A stretch of 7,195 nucleotides of DNA. Source: a bacterium (GTDB lineage: Bacteria > CG2-30-53-67 > CG2-30-70-394). The stretch is from positions 1-7,195 of the forward strand of contig JAJRSX010000095.1 in NCBI GenBank assembly GCA_024278555.1, in the 5' to 3' direction. A program made the translations under genes and the position numbers. The notes below the pieces were generated by a model that searched no databases, was not told the origin of the DNA, and was given only the letters and a program-made list of their open reading frames with translations. Numbering within the stretch: the stretch's first letter is position 1; each line of letters begins with the position of its first letter. Positions 5,616-7,195 of this stretch are shown here, one piece after another.

Positions 5616-6697
5616 GGGTCGGCGGTGAGCTCCTCGATGAGCTCCTTCACCGGCACGATCTCCGACAGGCGGTAGCCGTTGGAGCCGGAGAAGAAGAGGC
5701 CGGTGTCCTGCTTGCCGCGCTGGGCGTCGGCGAGGCGGTCGGAGATGCAGAACCCCACCTCCTTCGCCTCCTTACCGTGGTCACATGGGGTGACGCAGTT
5801 GGAGATACACTGGATCGGCGGCGCGGTGCCCGACTCCATGTCGTGCTGGAGCTGGGTGATGACGCCGCGCGCCGGGTAGCCCACCGGCGAGTGGATGAGC
5901 TGGATGTCGTCCTTGGTCGCCTCCAGGATCACCTGCTTGAAGTGGGGGTCGGCGTCGCACTCGTAGGTGCCGATGAAGCGCGTCCCCATCTGCACCCCGG
6001 CGGCGCCCATCTCCAGGTACTTGTCGATGTCGCCGCGATCCCAGACACCGCCGGCGACGATGATCGGGATGTCGCCCCACCGCTTCGCCTCCTCGATGAC
6101 CGGCGGCAGGAGGTTGTCGAGCTGGAAGGCCGGGTCTTCGCACTGCTCCATGGTGAACCCCTGGTGGCCGCCGGAGAGCGGCCCTTCGAGGACCGCCGCG
6201 TCGGGCAACCGGTCGTAACGGCGCTGCCAGCTCTTGCAGATGAGCTTCAGGGCGCGGGAGGAGGAGATGATCGGCAGGAGCGCCACGTCCGCCTTGCCCA
6301 CGTACTCGGGCAGGCGCAGGGGCAGGCCGGCGCCGGAGATGATGAGTTGGGCACCGGCGGCCACCGAGTCCTTCACCACCCGGGCGTAGTCGGTGATCGC
6401 ACACAGGATGTTCACCCCGACCGCCCCCATGCCGTCGGCGATCTGCTTGGCGTCCTCGATGATCTTCGTCAGGGCCGGGCCGTTGTGCAGGTTCTCCGGC
6501 TTAACCGGCCGCCCCTTCTTCATCTTCACGAAGTTCGGGTGGCGATAGCCGGTGCAGACGGTGGAGACGATGCCGATGCAGCCGTTCTTGGCCACGTTGC
6601 CGGCGAGCCGCTCCCAGGAGACACCGATTCCCATCCCCCCCTGGATGATCGGGTAGGGGACCTCGATGTTGCGGATCTTGAGATGGGGGAGCTTCAT
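5612..6697 (-). CDS. FMN-dependent nitronate monooxygenase / FabK-like (2-nitropropane dioxygenase family) oxidoreductase
   Basis: 361 aa from the ATG at 6697. TIM-barrel flavoenzyme family whose members oxidise nitronates or reduce enoyl-ACP (FabK); the substrate cannot be told here. Seen: N-terminal PIIQGGMGIGVS (16-27), VGVNIL (93-98), GPLSGGHQG (172-180) with the family's active-site region His178, and FMN-phosphate-binding AGGVWDRGD (215-223) and GVQMGTRF (234-241). The C-terminus carries a CxxxCxxxC cluster (Cys297, 301, 305), Cys317 in GFCISDRL and a GLFFSGSNGYR motif (333-343), typical of a longer Cys-bearing branch common in anaerobes and not of the classical fungal enzyme. A frame-compatible GTG at 6724 would add 9 residues, but 6697 has GAGG about 11 bases upstream and the first conserved residues follow it directly. 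It overlaps the downstream membrane protein gene by 4 bases. Confidence 0.88.
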   Translation of the reverse strand: MKLPHLKIRNIEVPYPIIQGGMGIGVSWERLAGNVAKNGCIGIVSTVCTGYRHPNFVKMKKGRPVKPENLHNGPALTKIIEDAKQIADGMGAVGVNILCAITDYARVVKDSVAAGAQLIISGAGLPLRLPEYVGKADVALLPIISSSRALKLICKSWQRRYDRLPDAAVLEGPLSGGHQGFTMEQCEDPAFQLDNLLPPVIEEAKRWGDIPIIVAGGVWDRGDIDKYLEMGAAGVQMGTRFIGTYECDADPHFKQVILEATKDDIQLIHSPVGYPARGVITQLQHDMESGTAPPIQCISNCVTPCDHGKEAKEVGFCISDRLADAQRGKQDTGLFFSGSNGYRLSEIVPVKELIEELTADP

Positions 6698-6784
6698 ACG
6701 CGTCGAGACCTCGAAAAGGGGCACGGCTCGGGGGTAAACCCCGCAGGAGAAGGCAGTGTACTACGTGGACCGCGAGTAGGGGGA

Positions 6785-6819
6785 AAGACCCTCTGGCGCG
6801 GGAGGCGCCAGAGGGTCTT
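6785..6819 (-). terminator. 15-bp perfect hairpin upstream of the oxidoreductase gene
   Basis: AAGACCCTCTGGCGC (6785-6799) and GCGCCAGAGGGTCTT (6805-6819) form a perfect 15-bp stem with a GGGAG loop. On the - strand it ends in TCTTTCCCC, a poor T tract, so it may terminate or attenuate transcripts entering from the right. It may instead be a stable hairpin in the leader of the oxidoreductase mRNA, 88 bases before its ATG. On the + strand there is no T tract after it. The structure is certain, its role is not. Confidence 0.4.
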
Positions 6820-7195
6820 GGCGCGAGCATGCAGTTCAACCGCATGGGTGCTCCCTCCCCTTCGGTTCGACCCTCGCGTCGCATGGGTACTGAAGCATGT
6901 CTCTCCTGCCCTTGAAAGCTTGGGATCACGCAACGCCGCAACGGCTTGCCGGGCGGCCTTGGTGGCGAGGGGTGATCTCCCTGACCTTAGTCCGTGGCCG
7001 GCAGGGTGATGGATGCGTCGCGAAGGTGAGACGCGGTCCTTTGCGCCTTGGCGTCTTTGCCTGAGTCCCCGCCCGTTTCGACCACCCCAACCGTGGCCTC
7101 GGAGGGGACCGAAAGGCTCCCTGAGGGCGCCTCCTCGCTGGGGCGTCACGGGATCCACCCGCGCAACGTCCTGGGCGTGTGGATCTATGCGAGCC
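6820..7195. other. Non-coding right end with nested complementary segments, no supported gene
   Basis: No reading frame here resembles a protein: the open frames on both strands are Arg/Pro/Gly-rich products of high GC. Visible structure includes two copies of CGCATGGGT (6841-6849 and 6880-6888) and nested complementary pairs: CCTGCC 6905-6910 with GGCAGG 7000-7005, GATCAC 6924-6929 with GTGATC 6972-6977, and GCCG/CGGC 6935-6945. There is also an imperfect outer pair, TCGCGTCGC near 6873 with GCGTCGCGA near 7014. At 7039-7064, CTTTGCGCCTTGGCGTCTTTGC is a micro-repeat of a kind scattered through many genomes. I could not match tRNA, RNase P RNA, tmRNA, SRP RNA or a known riboswitch. A structured RNA or the non-coding end of a mobile element beyond the edge are both possible. 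Confidence 0.4.

Noticed and set aside
6855-6880. tRNA-like T-arm (GGTTCGACC)
   Set aside because: Flanking bases do not form a 5-bp T stem, and no acceptor, D or anticodon arm can be placed.
5777-7009. 410-codon open frame on the + strand
   Set aside because: It is antisense to the FMN oxidoreductase for most of its length and has no recognisable domain.
6694-7158. 154-codon open frame on the - strand at the right end
   Set aside because: Composition is Arg/Pro/Gly-rich with no family resemblance, and it overlaps the perfect hairpin and the start of the oxidoreductase gene. It is more likely non-coding.

Overview
This is a GC-rich chromosomal segment from a bacterium, most likely a proteobacterium. 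Three things support that: ruvA and ruvB in tandem, a GTAGGAG-type REP pair like those widespread in Gammaproteobacteria and some neighbouring groups, and an E. coli YafJ-like amidotransferase. A finer placement is not justified: ruvB is not followed by the ybgC-tol-pal cluster common in Gammaproteobacteria, and the repeat types recur in several phyla. No plasmid, phage or integrase gene is visible.

Left part (1-1974, + strand): the last 43 codons of ruvA, a short spacer with a perfect 27-nt hairpin palindrome overlapping a possible promoter, and a complete ruvB (Holliday-junction branch-migration motor). Next comes a 185-aa protein with two ACT-like halves and a C-terminal tail of eight AAPKKK-type hexapeptides, closed by a strong intrinsic terminator.

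Middle (1975-4573): a REP doublet sits between the convergent ends of the ACT-like gene and a class II glutamine amidotransferase of the YafJ type. The amidotransferase has an unusual Arg where the oxyanion-hole Asn is expected. Upstream of it on the same (-) strand lies a 511-aa multi-pass permease resembling the NCS2/AzgA group.

Right part (4574-7195): a non-coding interval carries a perfect 34-bp inverted repeat joined to four perfect tandem 13-bp units, then two translationally coupled (-) strand genes: an FMN-dependent nitronate monooxygenase/FabK-like enzyme with a C-terminal Cys cluster, and a two-helix membrane protein of unknown function. The last ~470 bases have no convincing gene. 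They contain a 15-bp perfect hairpin and several nested complementary segments that may be a structured RNA or the end of a mobile element.

Only ruvAB form an obvious functional unit. The four (-) strand genes run in one direction, but repeats separate three of them, so a single operon is doubtful except for the coupled pair. I found no clear undescribed defence or mobile system. The best candidates for novelty are the ACT-ACT-Lys/Ala-tail protein, the repeat element at 4638-4842, the amidotransferase active-site change and the unexplained right end.
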